64,000 nucleotides of DNA from Prochlorococcus sp. AG-347-K15. Lineage in GTDB: Bacteria > Cyanobacteriota > Cyanobacteriia > PCC-6307 > Cyanobiaceae. Positions 24,840 through 34,497 of the stretch are shown in pieces. The notes beneath the pieces were generated by a model. That model did no database searches. It was not told the origin of the DNA and saw only the letters and a list, made by a program, of their open reading frames with translations. A program made the translations under genes and the position numbers. The stretch covers positions 1-64,000 of the forward strand of contig QCCC01000001.1 in assembly GCA_003281415.1 (NCBI GenBank). The letters are read 5' to 3'. Numbering within the stretch: the stretch's first letter is position 1; every line of letters begins with the position of its first letter.

Positions 24840-25805
24840 TTAGGATTCTTGGAATTTTAATTGGCCTTGAACCTCAATCCTTACCCCTTCAGAAAAATTA
24901 AAAACCTTTTCTTCTATGTCTTGTATCCTTAAGTCAGATATCCACTCTAACTGTTTAAGTAAGTGAAGACTTACGGCATGCTTGGCTCTTTTTGAACCGT
25001 CTTCTACTTTTAATGCTAATCCTATCCCTTCATTCACCTTACATAGACACTGTATTCCTTCTGCACCGCTCTTACTTATAACTTGCCCATGAGAAGCCTT
25101 TATTATTTCGGTATCAAATTTATTATTGTCGCTTATCATTAATGGATTAGTTGTCATAGCTCTACTGATTTGTTCTAATTCAGCATTATCTGAACTGCTT
25201 AGAAGAGAATATAACTTGGACATTTCTATTAATTTTAAATAAAGAGTTGGAGCCCCACAATCATCACGTTCTGCTTTTATTTCAGATATTGGTATTTCAA
25301 GTAATTCAGAAACAATTCTGAATATTTCGATTTGAAGTGGATGATCCCCTTTTAAATAAGTCTCCATTGGCCAATTAAACTTTTTGCATGTAGCAAGAAA
25401 AGCAGCATGTTTGCCTGAGCAATTATGCTCTAATTGACTTGTCTTAGATTTTGGACATTTCAAATTATTAATGTCGATGTCATATTCCCATAGAATTTTG
25501 AATGCTTCCCTTGAATGAAGTTTTGACCCACTATGTGAACCACAAGCTAATGCAATAGATTTTGAAGCATTATTAATTTTTGATGCAGCTCCACTGCTAA
25601 CAAAAGGTATTGCCTGAAATGGTTTTAATGCTGATCTAATGAAACTTTTATATTCTGGATTACCTGCGCACATTAAAACCCTACCCTTTTTATCGGTTAT
25701 GACAGCATGAATCTTATGTATTGACTCAATATTTGAACCTCTGATTAAGGATGCTTGTAAAGGAGGATTATTTGCTGTGTAAAGGTTTTTGAAGTTTGAA
25801 CTCAT
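24840..25805 (-). CDS. L-asparaginase II-type protein (PF06089)
   Basis: 321 residues. Motifs of this family are visible: an N-terminal ANNPPLQASLIRGSNIESIH, the CGSHSGSKLHSREAF block, and LEHNCSGKHAAFLATCKKF near residue 122-140. It would hydrolyse asparagine to aspartate and ammonia, or act on a related amide. This family is unrelated to the bacterial type I/II asparaginases used in medicine. It starts immediately after the stop of ycf36 (TAAATG), so it is translationally coupled. Confidence 0.82.
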   Translation of the reverse strand: MSSNFKNLYTANNPPLQASLIRGSNIESIHKIHAVITDKKGRVLMCAGNPEYKSFIRSALKPFQAIPFVSSGAASKINNASKSIALACGSHSGSKLHSREAFKILWEYDIDINNLKCPKSKTSQLEHNCSGKHAAFLATCKKFNWPMETYLKGDHPLQIEIFRIVSELLEIPISEIKAERDDCGAPTLYLKLIEMSKLYSLLSSSDNAELEQISRAMTTNPLMISDNNKFDTEIIKASHGQVISKSGAEGIQCLCKVNEGIGLALKVEDGSKRAKHAVSLHLLKQLEWISDLRIQDIEEKVFNFSEGVRIEVQGQLKFQES

Positions 25806-26300
25806 TTAGAAGTTGTAGTATTGAAATAATAAAATCCCTGATAAAGCTAAGACTGAGATAATAGAAAAAATTTGAATTAAATTTTTTAAAATAGGTTTAA
25901 CCTCAATTGAGGCAATAAGTGCTTCTTTTTCTTTTAAAACTAATGGTTTTATCCATACTTTTCCGTCATACCAACCTGACTCTTCGTACTCAATTCTCTC
26001 AGATACCAATCTTTTAAATACATGATTCCACCCAACATATAACTTAACAGAAATTAAGAGAGGTATTACTAAGCTGCAAAAAAAACTTAAAAGGATATAT
26101 TTTAAAATGGATGTTTTGAAATATATACTCCCTGAGGAAATCAGAAGGAATAGAACAAACGCGCCAACCCAGAATTTAATTAAAACAAGAATAAGTGATG
26201 TTTTTGTTTTTGGCCAAGAAAAAATAATCGACCTTGATAATTCAATGAATTCATTTGTGGGTTGTTGCTCTCTAGGGACAGGACAATTAGATTCGTTCAT
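25806..26300 (-). CDS. ycf36: Ycf36 / CGLD27 (DUF1230) family membrane protein
   Basis: 164 residues. N-terminal signature CPVPREQQPTNEFIELS is diagnostic of the DUF1230 family, which includes plastid Ycf36 and CGLD27. Two hydrophobic segments follow at about 44-60 and 67-88, and one more at the C-terminus. The family is conserved in photosynthetic organisms and has been linked to light or iron acclimation in algae. Its molecular function is unknown. Last but one gene before tRNA-fMet, with 10 nt to rsfS. Confidence 0.8.
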   Translation of the reverse strand: MNESNCPVPREQQPTNEFIELSRSIIFSWPKTKTSLILVLIKFWVGAFVLFLLISSGSIYFKTSILKYILLSFFCSLVIPLLISVKLYVGWNHVFKRLVSERIEYEESGWYDGKVWIKPLVLKEKEALIASIEVKPILKNLIQIFSIISVLALSGILLFQYYNF

Positions 26301-26310
26301 AAAATAATTA

Positions 26311-26661
26311 TTATGGAAATGTTAGATTATCTCCATTACTCCAGAATGATTCAAGGTCATAAAATTTTCTTATTTCTGGTTGAAAAATATTTATAATCAA
26401 ATCACCATAATCAAGTAAAGCCCATTTGGCCTCATTAATTCCTTCTTTTCTTAGTGGTTCGATTTTAGCCTTCTCTCTCAATTCTCCTTCTACAGAATTT
26501 GTTATAGATCTTACTTGTACATCAGATAATCCTTCTGCAATTAATATCCACTCACTTATGAACGAGACCTTGTCAATTTTTATAAGTTTTATATCTTTGG
26601 CCTTTTTTTCATCACAAGCTTTGGCTGCCATTAATACCAAACTTTTATTGTCCATATACAT
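26311..26661 (-). CDS. rsfS: Ribosomal silencing factor RsfS
   Basis: 116 residues from the ATG at 26661 (MYMDNKSLVLMAAKACDEKK); a further ATG lies at 26655. An upstream in-frame start would run deep into the DUF3318 gene. The family core KWALLDYGDLIINIFQPEIR followed by KFYDLESFW is present. RsfS binds L14 (uL14) and blocks joining of ribosomal subunits when nutrients are scarce. The start overlaps the end of DUF3318 by 17 nt. Confidence 0.9.
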   Translation of the reverse strand: MYMDNKSLVLMAAKACDEKKAKDIKLIKIDKVSFISEWILIAEGLSDVQVRSITNSVEGELREKAKIEPLRKEGINEAKWALLDYGDLIINIFQPEIRKFYDLESFWSNGDNLTFP

Positions 26662-27283
26662 TTTCACTTGATACTGATTTATCTGAACCTTCTTGTTGAG
26701 ATAATTCTGTTCTGGCTTTTTCTGCACTTTTTCTTAAGGCATCTAATCTATCCTCAAAGAAACTTCTTTTTTTCTTTTTTCGGGTTTTCTCAATTAGCTC
26801 TTTTAAAGCTCCTCCGAGACTTTTATAAGCATTTGGGATACTGTATCCAAATCTACAAGCAAGATCTATAGCTCTTTCATCCGCAAAAATAGCGTCTTGA
26901 AGTTTTTTTTCTGAATTGTTTTTTATATATAATCTATACCCTGCAAAACTTGATAAACCAAGTGCAAGTAACAAAAGCAACCCATCTTGTACCCATAACT
27001 CTCCTATCGCACCTCCGAGTCCTATTGCAAGAGCTGCCATTTCCCAACCATCTCTCGGAATTGTGTCATTTTGAATTTTACCCACTTCGTGCCAAAATAA
27101 TAAATTTCTGTGGTCAATTGCAAAGTTATCCCATTCATCTAAATCAATTTGGATTTCTACTTCGTCACGACCAATTTCCTCAAGTGTTATTAAAGGTGGG
27201 TCTATAGCAGCAGTAGCTTCAATAAATACCCAACTTTCATTCTCTGGAGGCAACAAGCTTTTAAGTCGCTGAAGTTCGCTCAT
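26645..27283 (-). CDS. DUF3318 family protein
   Basis: 212 residues. MSELQRLKSLLPPENESW and the WDNFAIDHRNLLFWHEVGKI block identify the cyanobacterial DUF3318 family. Two hydrophobic segments at about 86-114 (AALAIGLGGAIGELWVQDGL and beyond) suggest membrane association, followed by a long basic coiled-coil-like helical C-terminus. Function unknown. Heads a tight five-gene minus-strand run ending with tRNA-fMet. Confidence 0.78.
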   Translation of the reverse strand: MSELQRLKSLLPPENESWVFIEATAAIDPPLITLEEIGRDEVEIQIDLDEWDNFAIDHRNLLFWHEVGKIQNDTIPRDGWEMAALAIGLGGAIGELWVQDGLLLLLALGLSSFAGYRLYIKNNSEKKLQDAIFADERAIDLACRFGYSIPNAYKSLGGALKELIEKTRKKKKRSFFEDRLDALRKSAEKARTELSQQEGSDKSVSSENVYGQ

Positions 27284-27392
27284 AAAAAATTATTTTCTTT
27301 CAATACTATAGAAACAAATGTTGCTTTTCAAGTAACTTGATTAACATCTGATGATTTATAAGTAGCATGAAATAAATGAAGGGTTTTAAATT

Positions 27393-30300
27393 ATGCCTCA
27401 AAGAGGTGATCTAAAAAAAATACTAATTCTTGGTTCAGGTCCGATTGTTATAGGACAAGCGTGCGAATTTGATTACTCTGGTACCCAAGCTTGTAAAGCA
27501 CTAAGGAAAGCCGGCTATGAAATAATCTTGATAAATTCAAATCCAGCATCGATTATGACTGATCCTGAGATCGCATGCAAAACATATATTGAACCATTGA
27601 CTCCTGAAATCGTCTCTCAGATCATTTTAAGAGAAAAACCTGACGCAATTCTTCCCACTATGGGAGGTCAAACCGCCTTGAATCTTGCAGTTAAATTATC
27701 GGAGTTAGATTTTTTAAAAAAAAATAACGTTGAATTAATTGGTGCTGATTTAAAAGCTATCAATAAAGCTGAAGATAGAAAATTGTTTAAGGAATCGATG
27801 GAAAAAATAAATGTTAATGTTTGCCCATCCGGGATAGCATCAAATCTAACTGAAGCAAAAGAGGTATCTAAGAAAATTAATTCCTATCCTCTTATAATAA
27901 GGCCCGCATTTACTTTAGGTGGTGTAGGAGGTGGAATTGCTTTTAACCTTGAAGAATTTGTCGAATTGTGTAAAACAGGTTTAGATGAAAGTCCAAGTAA
28001 TCAAATATTGATCGAAAAATCACTTATTGGATGGAAGGAGTTTGAATTAGAGGTGATGCGAGATACTGCAGATAACGTTGTGATAGTTTGCAGTATTGAA
28101 AATCTAGACCCAATGGGTGTTCATACTGGAGATTCGATTACAGTAGCTCCTGCACAGACTTTAACTGATAAGGAATATCAGCGATTGAGGGATTTGTCAT
28201 TGAAGATTATTAGAGAGGTAGGAGTTGAAACTGGAGGAAGTAATATCCAATTTGCGGTAAATCCAACTAATGGTGAAGTAATTGTCATAGAAATGAATCC
28301 TCGTGTGAGTAGATCCTCTGCTTTGGCCAGTAAAGCAACTGGATTTCCTATAGCCAAGATTGCAGCTTTATTATCTGTTGGCTATACACTTGATGAGATT
28401 ATTAATGATATTACAAAAAAAACACCGGCATGTTTTGAACCTTCTATTGATTACGTAGTTACAAAAATTCCTAGGTTTGCCTTTGAAAAGTTTAAAGGCT
28501 CGTCCAATACCTTAAGCACTGCTATGAAATCCGTAGGTGAGTCAATGGCTATTGGACGTTCTTTTGAAGAATCATTCCAGAAAGCGTTAAGGTCCTTAGA
28601 AGTAGGTGTTTCTGGTTGGGAGTATGATTCATTAGATGAATTCAATAACGAGAATCACTTAAAGAATAGTTTAAGAAACCCAACCTCAGAGAGAATTTTT
28701 ATAGTTAAAAAAGCTATGCAGCTTGGTAAAACAAATTCTTATATCCAAGAGGTTACCAATATAGATTTATGGTTTATAGAAAAATTACGTAATATTTTTA
28801 ATTTTGAATATGATTTTTTGAAAGGTAAAGAACTTTATGATCTAGATAAAGATTTGATGCTGCGTGCTAAACAGTTAGGCTTTTCAGATCAACAGATAGC
28901 TAAGTTAACAAATTCTGATTTTTTTGAAGTAAGAAGATATAGAAAAGAACTTAACATAATACCTATTTATAAAACTGTTGATACATGTTCAGCAGAGTTT
29001 TCATCCTCAACTCCTTATCATTATTCAACTTACGAAGAGTCTTTTATTAATTTAAATTCTGAAATTTTTGATAGCGAGATTTCTGAAAATAATAAATCAA
29101 AAAAAATTATGATTCTTGGAGGAGGTCCAAACAGAATTGGTCAGGGAATAGAATTTGATTACTGTTGTTGTCATGCATCATACCAATCTTCTAGTAATGG
29201 TTACAAAACCATAATGGTTAATAGTAACCCTGAAACCGTATCAACTGATTATGACACAAGTGATTTTTTATATTTTGAACCTGTAACTTTGGAGGATGTG
29301 CTCAACATAATAGAAGCAGAAAACCCCTATGGTTTGATTGTTCAATTTGGAGGTCAAACCCCACTGAAATTATCCTTACCTTTATTTGAATGGCTTAAAT
29401 CTAATGATGGGCTAAGAACTGGATCAAAAATTCTTGGCACTTCACCTATATCTATCGATTTAGCAGAAGATAGAGAGGAATTTACAAAAATACTTGATGA
29501 ATTATCTATTAGGCAACCTTTAAACGGGATAGCTCGTAATCAAAATGAAGCACAAACCGTAGCAAAAAAAATTGGATTCCCATTGGTTGTAAGACCCTCT
29601 TATGTATTAGGAGGTAGGGCTATGGAAATTGTTAAAGATCAGCAAGAATTATCGAGATATATCACTGAGGCAGTTAAGGTTTCACCTGACCATCCAATCC
29701 TGCTTGATCAATATTTGAATAATGCTATTGAGATAGATGTAGATGCTTTATGCGATTCAGAAGGTTCTGTCGTAATTGCTGGTCTAATGGAACATGTGGA
29801 ACCTGCAGGTATTCATTCTGGAGATTCAGCTTGTTGTTTACCCTCTGTTTCTCTTTCATCATCCACTATAGAAACTGTAAAGAACTGGACAAAGTTAATT
29901 GCAAAAAGACTAAATGTTGTTGGTTTAATTAATTTGCAATTTGCAGTTACAAATATAAATAATAAGGAAAATAAGTTGTTTATTCTTGAGGCAAATCCAA
30001 GAGCTTCAAGAACAGTCCCATTTGTTTCAAAGGCCATAGGTAAACCAGTCGCAAAACTAGCGACCCAATTAATGCAGGGTTTTACATTAGAAGATATTGA
30101 TTTTACAAAAGAATTTACTCCAAAATATCAGGCAGTAAAAGAAGCTGTTTTGCCTTTCAAAAGATTTCCTGGATCAGATACACTACTTGGCCCTGAAATG
30201 AGGTCTACAGGAGAAGTAATGGGTTTAGCTAAAGATTTCGGTATTGCTTATGCCAAGTCCGAATTGGCAGCAGGAAATGGTGTCCCTTCTGAGGGAGTAG

Positions 30301-30689
30301 CATTTTTGTCTACAAATGATTTAGATAAAAAAAATCTTGAGAAAATTTCCAAGGAATTGTTAATTTTAGGATTTAAATTAATCGCAACAAAGGGAACAGC
30401 TGAATATTTGGTGAATTTAGGCATTCAAGTTGAAGAAGTGCTAAAAGTTCATGAAGGTAGGCCAAATATAGAGGACCTAATTCGTTCGGGTCTAGTTCAA
30501 TTAATAATTAATACTCCAATAGGATCTCAGGCACTTCATGATGACGCTTATTTAAGACGTGCTGCTTTAGAATATAATATCCCAACTTTTACAACTATTC
30601 CTGGAGCCAAGGCAGCCATTAAAGCAATCAAAGCCTTGCAAAGTAATAAAATTGATACTTACTCTTTACAGGAAATCCATAATTATTAA
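27393..30689 (+). CDS. carB: Carbamoyl-phosphate synthase large subunit
   Basis: Makes carbamoyl phosphate for pyrimidine and arginine synthesis, with the CarA subunit supplying ammonia. 1098 residues, the normal bacterial length. Two ATP-grasp halves are visible. The N half has [20 protein letters not shown] and [12 protein letters not shown]; the C half has [20 protein letters not shown] and [16 protein letters not shown]-terminal MGS-like allosteric domain starts near residue 950. Start is ATG; no CarA gene is nearby. Confidence 0.97.
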   Translation: MPQRGDLKKILILGSGPIVIGQACEFDYSGTQACKALRKAGYEIILINSNPASIMTDPEIACKTYIEPLTPEIVSQIILREKPDAILPTMGGQTALNLAVKLSELDFLKKNNVELIGADLKAINKAEDRKLFKESMEKINVNVCPSGIASNLTEAKEVSKKINSYPLIIRPAFTLGGVGGGIAFNLEEFVELCKTGLDESPSNQILIEKSLIGWKEFELEVMRDTADNVVIVCSIENLDPMGVHTGDSITVAPAQTLTDKEYQRLRDLSLKIIREVGVETGGSNIQFAVNPTNGEVIVIEMNPRVSRSSALASKATGFPIAKIAALLSVGYTLDEIINDITKKTPACFEPSIDYVVTKIPRFAFEKFKGSSNTLSTAMKSVGESMAIGRSFEESFQKALRSLEVGVSGWEYDSLDEFNNENHLKNSLRNPTSERIFIVKKAMQLGKTNSYIQEVTNIDLWFIEKLRNIFNFEYDFLKGKELYDLDKDLMLRAKQLGFSDQQIAKLTNSDFFEVRRYRKELNIIPIYKTVDTCSAEFSSSTPYHYSTYEESFINLNSEIFDSEISENNKSKKIMILGGGPNRIGQGIEFDYCCCHASYQSSSNGYKTIMVNSNPETVSTDYDTSDFLYFEPVTLEDVLNIIEAENPYGLIVQFGGQTPLKLSLPLFEWLKSNDGLRTGSKILGTSPISIDLAEDREEFTKILDELSIRQPLNGIARNQNEAQTVAKKIGFPLVVRPSYVLGGRAMEIVKDQQELSRYITEAVKVSPDHPILLDQYLNNAIEIDVDALCDSEGSVVIAGLMEHVEPAGIHSGDSACCLPSVSLSSSTIETVKNWTKLIAKRLNVVGLINLQFAVTNINNKENKLFILEANPRASRTVPFVSKAIGKPVAKLATQLMQGFTLEDIDFTKEFTPKYQAVKEAVLPFKRFPGSDTLLGPEMRSTGEVMGLAKDFGIAYAKSELAAGNGVPSEGVAFLSTNDLDKKNLEKISKELLILGFKLIATKGTAEYLVNLGIQVEEVLKVHEGRPNIEDLIRSGLVQLIINTPIGSQALHDDAYLRRAALEYNIPTFTTIPGAKAAIKAIKALQSNKIDTYSLQEIHNY

Positions 30690-30692
30690 ACT

Positions 30693-30911
30693 TTACTCTA
30701 CGTTTTTTAGTTTTTCTCTTAATTGATTAGCTAATGTGTTTCGACTAATTGCAAGTAATCTCAATGTATCTTCATGCATCTTAAGTTGTGTTTCTGCAAT
30801 TTGTAATGTTTTTATAGATTCTTTTAAGTCATTAGAAAGCTCGTTAATTAAATATTTTTTCCCTTCAAAGGTTAAAACTGGGTTGGCAGATTCATTGTTG
30901 TTTTGACTCAT
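30693..30911 (-). CDS. DUF6447-like small protein
   Basis: 72 residues, helical, with an N-terminal ANPVLTFEGKKYLINELS block and a long helix to the C-terminus (ETQLKMHEDTLRLLAISRNT). Pattern matches DUF6447 as I recall it. Function unknown. Converges with carB, 3-nt gap. Confidence 0.55.
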   Translation of the reverse strand: MSQNNNESANPVLTFEGKKYLINELSNDLKESIKTLQIAETQLKMHEDTLRLLAISRNTLANQLREKLKNVE

Positions 30912-30940
30912 GGATTTAACTTTTAATAAATAAAATAGAG

Positions 30941-32647
30941 TTATAATTTTTTTATTAATTGTTTTTCACATAATTCTTTATAAATTCCTTTTTTATTGAG
31001 TAAATCAATATGTTTTCCTACCTCAATAATTTCTCCTTTATCAAAAACAACTATTTTATCTGCCTCTTGAGTAGTTGATAATCTATGAGCAATTACAATA
31101 ACAGTTCTATTTTTCATAGCTCTGTTAAGCCCTTCTTGAACATCTGACTCTGATTCTGCATCTAATGCACTTGTAGCCTCATCTAGAAGAAGAATGGATG
31201 GGTTTCCTAGTATAGCTCTAGCAATTGCTATCCTCTGAATCTGACCTCCTGAGAAATTTGATCCCCTTTCAGTTATCTTAGTTTCATATTTATCAGGAAG
31301 CTTTTGAATGAAGTTGTGAGCATTAGCTTTCTTTGCCGATTCAAAAACTTCTTCTTTGGTGAAATTTCTGCCCATTCTTATTACATCAATAATTGTTCCT
31401 GAAAATAAAAAAGGTTGTTGTTGTACTAGTGCAATGTTTTTTCTAATATCTTTAGTATTTAATATTTTGAGATTTTTATCATCTATAAAAATGTCTCCAT
31501 TATTTGGGGTTAAAAACTTTAATATCAAAGCCAACATTGTACTTTTACCAGCTCCAGAAGCCCCAACAAATGCTGTGACTTCCCCTCTTTTAATTTCTAA
31601 ATTGATATTTTTAAGTACTTGATTATCTTTTTTGTAAGCGAAATTTACTTTCTTGAAACTTATTTTGCCTTCAAAATTGGATATCCTTCGTAAATTTTCT
31701 TTATCATCTTCGACAGGTTCTTGATTTATGTTTTTCAACCTTTTTATGGATGCTTCTGCCTGTTTATAGTCATTAAAATTTGTACTTACATGGCTTATTG
31801 GATCAATAAGCATTAATATTGCTGCAAAAAAACTACTAAATTCTTCGCTTGTTAGAAGGCCTTGATTGATTCTTGCGGCTCCTAAACCTAATATTGCTAA
31901 TATTCCAAATGCTTCAACAAATCCAACTACTGGATGTTGAAATGCAAGTAGTTTTAATGTTTTATATTTTGCTTTTTTATTTGTACTTAATCTTTTATAA
32001 AATCTTTTCTCAATCCAATTTTCTGCAGCAAAAGCTCTTATCGTGGACATTCCATTTATAGATTCACCTATTAAACCTGCTAAATTACTTGTTGATTCTT
32101 GACTTTTTTCGGATGCTATTAAAACTCTTCTTCCAAAACTGTTAACTGAAAGAATAATCAATGGTGCTAAAACGAAGGTTGATACTGTTAGTGACCAGTC
32201 TAAATAAAACATGTAGATTATTACCGCTAACAACTGTAAAGTGCATGGAATAGAATCTTGAGCTGTTTTATAAATAACTTCACTTACCCTATCGGCATCT
32301 TCTGTAAGTCTATATGTGATATCCCCGGCTGAAATATTTTCAATTGAATTCATCTTTATTTTTTGAATTCTGCAAAATAAATTTTCTCTCATCACTTCAC
32401 TAATTTCTAATGATGGTTTTGCTATGAATACATCCTGTCCAAATTGAGCAGTTTTCTGAACTAAAAATACAAATAATGACTTAATTATTATGCTAGAAAC
32501 TTTCGAGAGATCACCTGATCCAATTGCTGGGATTAAGTTTCCAGCTAAATAAGCTAATAAAGGCCAACAAGCTACGTAAATCAGCATGCATATAAAGCCT
32601 TTGATAAACCTACTTGAATATGGTCTGACTGGTGGTATTAGTCTCAA
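30941..32647 (-). CDS. ABC transporter fusion, MsbA/HepA-like exporter
   Basis: 568 residues, one polypeptide with a transmembrane domain (about six spans, residues 15-290) fused to an ATPase. Walker A AFVGASGAGKSTMLALILKF, signature FSGGQIQRIAIARAILG, Walker B ILLLDEATSALDAES, H-loop VIAHRL. It should work as a homodimer exporting a lipid or glycolipid (MsbA/HepA-like) or a peptide. The substrate is not determined by sequence. The start is ATG. Confidence 0.9.
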   Translation of the reverse strand: MRLIPPVRPYSSRFIKGFICMLIYVACWPLLAYLAGNLIPAIGSGDLSKVSSIIIKSLFVFLVQKTAQFGQDVFIAKPSLEISEVMRENLFCRIQKIKMNSIENISAGDITYRLTEDADRVSEVIYKTAQDSIPCTLQLLAVIIYMFYLDWSLTVSTFVLAPLIILSVNSFGRRVLIASEKSQESTSNLAGLIGESINGMSTIRAFAAENWIEKRFYKRLSTNKKAKYKTLKLLAFQHPVVGFVEAFGILAILGLGAARINQGLLTSEEFSSFFAAILMLIDPISHVSTNFNDYKQAEASIKRLKNINQEPVEDDKENLRRISNFEGKISFKKVNFAYKKDNQVLKNINLEIKRGEVTAFVGASGAGKSTMLALILKFLTPNNGDIFIDDKNLKILNTKDIRKNIALVQQQPFLFSGTIIDVIRMGRNFTKEEVFESAKKANAHNFIQKLPDKYETKITERGSNFSGGQIQRIAIARAILGNPSILLLDEATSALDAESESDVQEGLNRAMKNRTVIVIAHRLSTTQEADKIVVFDKGEIIEVGKHIDLLNKKGIYKELCEKQLIKKL

Positions 32648-32705
32648 GATATTATATATTTAATTGTTTATCCTACTTTATCAATATCTTTGGGTATAAA
32701 AAACA

Positions 32706-32882
32706 ATGAAATTGGATCAATTCTTAAAATGGAAAAATCTGGCATCTTCTGGTGGCGAAGCAAAAATTTTTATTAAATCTGGTTCTGTTAAGGTTAATGG
32801 TGTAATTGAGACTAGGAGAGGAAGGAAGTTAAACAAGGGAGATAAAGTAATATTTCTAAAAAATGAATTAATTTTTGAATAG
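32706..32882 (+). CDS. S4 RNA-binding domain protein (YaaA-like)
   Basis: 58 residues: MKLDQFLKWKNLASSGGEAK, IFIKSGSVKVNGVIETRRGR and KLNKGDKVIFLKNELIFE. This is a lone S4 domain with the expected LxxGxVxVNGxxxxRRGxKLxxGD pattern. Related proteins bind rRNA or tRNA. ATG start in the intergenic gap before tpiA; same strand, so they may share a transcript. Confidence 0.85.
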   Translation: MKLDQFLKWKNLASSGGEAKIFIKSGSVKVNGVIETRRGRKLNKGDKVIFLKNELIFE

Positions 32883-32934
32883 TTAGCTTATTCAACTCAC
32901 TTTGTATTAGTATATTTTTCTTGGAGATAGTATT

Positions 32935-33660
32935 TTGAGAAAATCTGTAATTGCTGGTAATTGGAAAATGCACATGACTTGTGCTGAAGCTAAATCCTAT
33001 TTAGAAGAGTTTATTCCTTTAATAAAAAACATTCAAGACGATCGTAAAGTTGTTATTGCTCCACCTTTTACAGCTATTTCAACCTTTTCTGATCATTCTG
33101 ATTTTGATTATTTAGAAATTTCTAGTCAAAATATTCATTGGGAAGATCAAGGAGCATTTACTGCAGAAATATCTCCAAAAATGCTTCTTGAACATGGTGT
33201 TTCATATGCAATCGTTGGACATAGTGAACCAAGGAAATATTTTAGTGAAAGTGATGAACAAATTAATAAAAGAGCAGTTTTTGCTCAATCTAGTGGACTT
33301 ACTCCAATAGTTTGTGTAGGAGAAACATTAGAACAAAGAGAGAGAGGAGAAGCTGATAGAGTTATTACTAGACAGGTTGAACAAGGATTAGAAAATACAG
33401 ATCCATCTAATTTAATTGTTGCCTATGAACCAATATGGGCTATTGGCACTGGTAAAACATGTGAGGCAGAAGATGCTAATAAGATATGTTCTTTGATTAG
33501 GAAATTAATTGGTTTTGATGATGTAATTATTCAATATGGAGGATCTGTTAAACCTAACAATATTGACGAAATCATGTCAATGAGTGATATAGATGGAGTG
33601 TTAGTTGGAGGGGCTTCATTAGATCCGAATAGTTTCGCGAGAATTGCAAATTATCAATAA
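32935..33660 (+). CDS. tpiA: Triosephosphate isomerase
   Basis: Interconverts DHAP and glyceraldehyde 3-phosphate for glycolysis and the Calvin cycle. 241 residues. Catalytic Lys11 (GNWKMH), His96 ([10 protein letters not shown]) and Glu165 ([13 protein letters not shown]) are all present. The usual VGHSERR becomes VGHSEPR, an Arg-to-Pro change next to the catalytic His. The start is TTG with GGAG 9 nt upstream. The last 17 nt overlap folP. Confidence 0.95.
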   Translation: MRKSVIAGNWKMHMTCAEAKSYLEEFIPLIKNIQDDRKVVIAPPFTAISTFSDHSDFDYLEISSQNIHWEDQGAFTAEISPKMLLEHGVSYAIVGHSEPRKYFSESDEQINKRAVFAQSSGLTPIVCVGETLEQRERGEADRVITRQVEQGLENTDPSNLIVAYEPIWAIGTGKTCEAEDANKICSLIRKLIGFDDVIIQYGGSVKPNNIDEIMSMSDIDGVLVGGASLDPNSFARIANYQ

Positions 33661-34489
33661 GAAAAACCCATGGCCAAAATGCTGGGGCCAAAAAACTTCA
33701 ATTATGGGAGTTATTAATTTAACTCCTGATTCATTTAGTGATGGAGGGGAATTAAACTCTTCAAAAAAAGTTTTAGATCAAGTATATAATTTCTTGAGCA
33801 ATGGTGTTGATGTTATTGATCTTGGTGCTCAAAGTACGAGACCTGGGGCTGATGAAGTTGGATCTAGTATAGAAATAAAAAGATTGATCCCATATCTAAA
33901 ATTAATAAAATCCGAATTTCCAGATGTTTTAATTTCAATTGATACTTTTAATTCTGAAGTGGCTTACGAAGCTCTTTTAAATGGTGCTAATTGGATAAAT
34001 GATGTCACAGGAGGAAGAAGAGATATAAAAATTTTGGATGTCGTATCAAAATTTAACTGTCCATTCGTCATAACTCATAGTCGTGGTAATAGTCAAAATA
34101 TGAATCAACTCTCTAATTACCAGAATGTATTGAGTGAAGTTAAGTGCTCACTTGATAATTTAATAAAGAATGCTTTAGAAAAAAATATTTCTGAAAGAAA
34201 TATAATAGTGGATCCTGGAATTGGTTTTTCAAAGGATATCATTCATAATTTGGAAATCTTGAGAAACTTAGATGTATTTAAAAAATGGAATTTGCCAATT
34301 TTGATAGGTGCATCTAGGAAGAGATTTATAGGAGAAATTTTGAATGAGAAAAATCCAAAAGAAAGGGATATAGGAACACTCGCAATAAGTTGTCTTTGTT
34401 CTCAATTTAATATCGATATAGTGAGAGTTCACAACGTCAAACTAAATTATCAAATACTGAAAGTAGCTGACAGGATTTACAGAAAATAA
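33644..34489 (+). CDS. folP: Dihydropteroate synthase
   Basis: Joins 4-aminobenzoate to the pterin pyrophosphate in folate synthesis. 281 residues. Motifs [17 protein letters not shown] (pterin/phosphate loop), [26 protein letters not shown] and [11 protein letters not shown] are complete. Starts with TTG inside the end of tpiA (17-nt overlap), so translation is probably coupled. Sulfonamide-binding region appears normal. Confidence 0.95.
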   Translation: MQIINKKNPWPKCWGQKTSIMGVINLTPDSFSDGGELNSSKKVLDQVYNFLSNGVDVIDLGAQSTRPGADEVGSSIEIKRLIPYLKLIKSEFPDVLISIDTFNSEVAYEALLNGANWINDVTGGRRDIKILDVVSKFNCPFVITHSRGNSQNMNQLSNYQNVLSEVKCSLDNLIKNALEKNISERNIIVDPGIGFSKDIIHNLEILRNLDVFKKWNLPILIGASRKRFIGEILNEKNPKERDIGTLAISCLCSQFNIDIVRVHNVKLNYQILKVADRIYRK

Positions 34490-34497
34490 TAAATTTA

